A stretch of 64,000 bases of DNA from Methanococcoides orientis (GTDB taxonomy: Archaea > Halobacteriota > Methanosarcinia > Methanosarcinales > Methanosarcinaceae): NCBI RefSeq assembly GCF_021184045.1, contig NZ_CP073710.1, positions 1,436,685 through 1,500,684 on the forward strand. Direction: 5' to 3'. The notes below the pieces were generated by a model. It worked only from the letters and a program-made list of their open reading frames with translations, made no database searches and was not told the origin of the DNA. A program made the position numbers and the translations under genes. Shown piece after piece: positions 62,034 to 64,000 of this stretch. Every line of letters starts with the position of its first letter. Positions within the stretch are counted from its first letter, which is position 1.

Positions 62034-62984
62034 TCAAGCAGTAGCATCCAGGATAATTCCCTGGTCAGAAGGAACTACCAATGTTTGAACTTCCTGTCCC
62101 TCAAGCATCTGGATATACTTGTAGTTGATAAGTTTCGGATTCTTTGCAAGTTCCGCATTTATCAGACGCAAAGCCTCTGCCTCTCCGGTTGCCCTGACAA
62201 TGGTCGCATTAGCAGCACCATTCGCCTCGATTATCTTCCTTTCAGCTTCAAGCTGTTCCTTCTGCTTCACAAAGACCATTCTCTGAGCTTCCTGATCTGC
62301 CTGAAGTTTGGACTCGATAGCATCAGCCACCTTTTCCGGCAACCTGACGTTCCTTAGAAGAACCTCTTCAACGATTATACCATCCTCAAGAAGAGCAGCT
62401 TCCATCTCCTCAACCATCTCGGTTGCGACCAGTTCTCTTTGTTCACCATACACTTCCATGGCAGTATTTCTGGAAACAACTTCCCTGATAACGGACTTTA
62501 TCGTAGGCCTGATGATCTTTTCTGCATAGCCGGTACCAAGCTTTTTGTGGACCTCACTTGCATCCTCTGCAATAAGCCTGTACCTTACACTGATATCGAG
62601 ACCAAGGGTCAGTCCTTCATTTGTAAGTGCATTGATCTGGTCATCACCTACAACTTCACCTTCTGAAGATCTTGCACTCATGGTGTAGACCTCGCTCCTT
62701 ACGGAATACTTGGTGACACTTACCCACGGAGGTACAATATGCAGACCTTCACCAAGTTCGTCATCCTGGACACCACCGAACTGACTGAACTTCACACCAA
62801 CTTCACCAGCACCAATAGACACGAATATCGATCCAAAAACTACAGAAAAGATGATCAATATCGTTAAAACAATAGCTGCCCCACGAAGAGCCACTACTGC
62901 AATTGGAGGGATCTTAATTTCAGGCATAGGGGATTCCTTGCCCTCACTGGGACCTTTAATGTCCCATTCATCTTCCATTACCAT
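62034..62984 (-). CDS. SPFH/prohibitin-domain membrane protein
   Basis: The 316-residue protein has an acidic N-terminus, one transmembrane helix (about 27-55), an SPFH/prohibitin domain (VGVKFSQFGGVQDDELGEGLH, about 60-230) and a C-terminal coiled coil rich in Glu, Ala and Lys. Relatives form large membrane rings that scaffold proteases or organise membrane zones. GGAG lies upstream of the ATG. It stands between the two CoA-pathway genes. Its local job is unknown. Confidence 0.9.
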   Translation of the reverse strand: MVMEDEWDIKGPSEGKESPMPEIKIPPIAVVALRGAAIVLTILIIFSVVFGSIFVSIGAGEVGVKFSQFGGVQDDELGEGLHIVPPWVSVTKYSVRSEVYTMSARSSEGEVVGDDQINALTNEGLTLGLDISVRYRLIAEDASEVHKKLGTGYAEKIIRPTIKSVIREVVSRNTAMEVYGEQRELVATEMVEEMEAALLEDGIIVEEVLLRNVRLPEKVADAIESKLQADQEAQRMVFVKQKEQLEAERKIIEANGAANATIVRATGEAEALRLINAELAKNPKLINYKYIQMLEGQEVQTLVVPSDQGIILDATA

Positions 62985-63095
62985 AATAATTTGCTCCTGA
63001 TTTGTATATAATGATCTAACTGAATTAAAGAATACATTCTTTTTACTAATAGTCTTTTCGTACCATTGCGAACAAATGCGATGGGAAACTTCAAA

Positions 63096-63971
63096 TTATC
63101 CAGGATGTTGATAACACGAAGTAACCTTATAAGTAGTAACCTCTGCAAAAGTTGAAAGTGCTTCCAACACATCTTCTTTTGCACCGCCATCCGAGCAGGC
63201 AAAAACGGTCTCACCCAACATTGCCTGTGAAGCCATACCGCCTGCTGCACCTACTGCCTCAATAGCATCAATTACACGATCACTTGCAAGCCCACATTTT
63301 AACGTGAACTGCTTTGAAAGCTCCATGAAATTTGCAACGTTAGGACGTGAAAGCAAAGAAAGCAACGCAGACCTGCCTGCAGAATTGATCTCCCTCATAA
63401 GTTCATCATCATTTAGCACCGAACCTGTGGAAAGTTCACCAAGCACCACACAATAAACCTCAAAGGAGGGAGAAGGTACACGGTCAAGAACACCATAAGG
63501 GGGGCAACCCGGAACTTTCCTGATCGGGACACCACCGAAATACTGACCTTCAACATCCCCCATGCCACTGCCGTTGCTGACCTCTGCGATATGAACAGCC
63601 TCCACAAGCTGATTGGAAGTCAGTCCCAGTGAGAAGACATCGTTGAGCGCATAAGCAGTACTGAGAGCACCCGCAGCGGATGCACCGAATCCGCAACCTA
63701 TTGGAATTGAAGAGGTGCATTCCACATGGACAGGAAGATCCACGAGTTGTTCTATCAACGATCGAGTTGTGTCTGCCTTAACAGAGACACCATCGAGAAA
63801 TATCTCAGTTTTTTCCTCGCCCGGAGTGACAATGACATCAATGCCACCATCAATGACAACACCACAACCAGTTGATCCTTTCCTGCGTGGATCAGGATCA
63901 TCATGTATCTCAAAAAAACCTGTTATATGACCAGGAGCAAAGGCTTTGCCAGCAGAACTTTCAATTGACAT
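63096..63971 (-). CDS. Pantoate kinase (archaeal CoA pathway)
   Basis: The 291-residue GHMP-fold kinase has the opening AGKAFAPGHITGFFEI, the nucleotide loop IPIGCGFGASAAGALS and a C-terminal glycine segment. It phosphorylates pantoate, the first committed step in the archaeal coenzyme A route. The phosphopantothenate synthetase gene downstream performs the next step, which supports the call. The remaining 29 bases to the window edge hold only its upstream region. Confidence 0.92.
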   Translation of the reverse strand: MSIESSAGKAFAPGHITGFFEIHDDPDPRRKGSTGCGVVIDGGIDVIVTPGEEKTEIFLDGVSVKADTTRSLIEQLVDLPVHVECTSSIPIGCGFGASAAGALSTAYALNDVFSLGLTSNQLVEAVHIAEVSNGSGMGDVEGQYFGGVPIRKVPGCPPYGVLDRVPSPSFEVYCVVLGELSTGSVLNDDELMREINSAGRSALLSLLSRPNVANFMELSKQFTLKCGLASDRVIDAIEAVGAAGGMASQAMLGETVFACSDGGAKEDVLEALSTFAEVTTYKVTSCYQHPG

Positions 63972-64000
63972 CGGACTCTCTTTTCCTGAAAATAGCTTCT

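Overview
The window is a chromosomal segment of a methanogenic archaeon of the order Methanosarcinales, most likely a methylotrophic Methanosarcinaceae member close to Methanococcoides or Methanolobus. That placement is an inference. It rests on RNA polymerase genes split into B''/B' and A'/A'', an archaeal str operon, HMG-CoA reductase, a geranylgeranyl reductase, archaeal CoA-synthesis enzymes (pantoate kinase and phosphopantothenate synthetase), an FmdE-like protein, corrinoid/methyltransferase genes and many PAS histidine kinases. Shine-Dalgarno sites of the GGAGGTGAT type and A/T-rich TATA boxes precede many genes.

Layout. 1-6.4 kb: the start of Hel308 helicase, endonuclease III, a DUF2157/GDYXXLXY membrane pair, a secreted collagen-like protein with a phage tail-collar domain, a TrpB2 tryptophan synthase beta chain and an unknown gene. 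6.8-23.2 kb: metabolism and repair (HMG-CoA reductase, DNA ligase, homoserine dehydrogenase with an ACT partner, thymidylate synthase, EPSP synthase, geranylgeranyl reductase, an isopropylmalate/homocitrate synthase relative, a dicarboxylate symporter). Mixed in are surface genes: a membrane-anchored winged-helix protein, an acidic secreted protein with a small lipoprotein, and HtpX.

23.6-26.7 kb is a scar of gene replacement. A native NAD-type isocitrate dehydrogenase gene survives only as an N-terminal and a C-terminal fragment. Between them lies foreign-looking DNA with a complete monomeric isocitrate dehydrogenase, its intrinsic terminator and the tail of a dihydropyrimidinase-like gene. 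26.9-34.1 kb is a one-direction cluster of a six-PAS histidine kinase, a corrinoid protein, a UroD/MtaA-family protein lacking a usual zinc-ligand Cys, and a second histidine kinase with a DUF1638-like N-terminus. I read it as a candidate corrinoid/methyl-group-linked signalling system.

34.4-43.7 kb: a TatD-like hydrolase, a superoxide-reductase-like protein, UvrA, an FmdE-like protein, adenylosuccinate lyase, tRNA-Arg, another PAS histidine kinase and a small winged-helix protein. 43.9-57.6 kb: the rpoH-rpoB2-rpoB1-rpoA1-rpoA2-rpl30e-nusA-rpsL-rpsG-fusA-tuf-rpsJ cluster, read leftwards, with tRNA-Lys upstream. 58.0-64.0 kb: S-adenosylhomocysteine hydrolase with an SAH/deoxyadenosine deaminase, then an operon-like run of pantoate kinase, an SPFH protein, phosphopantothenate synthetase and an HD phosphohydrolase.

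All family assignments come from reading the translated sequence by eye; no database search or structure prediction was run.
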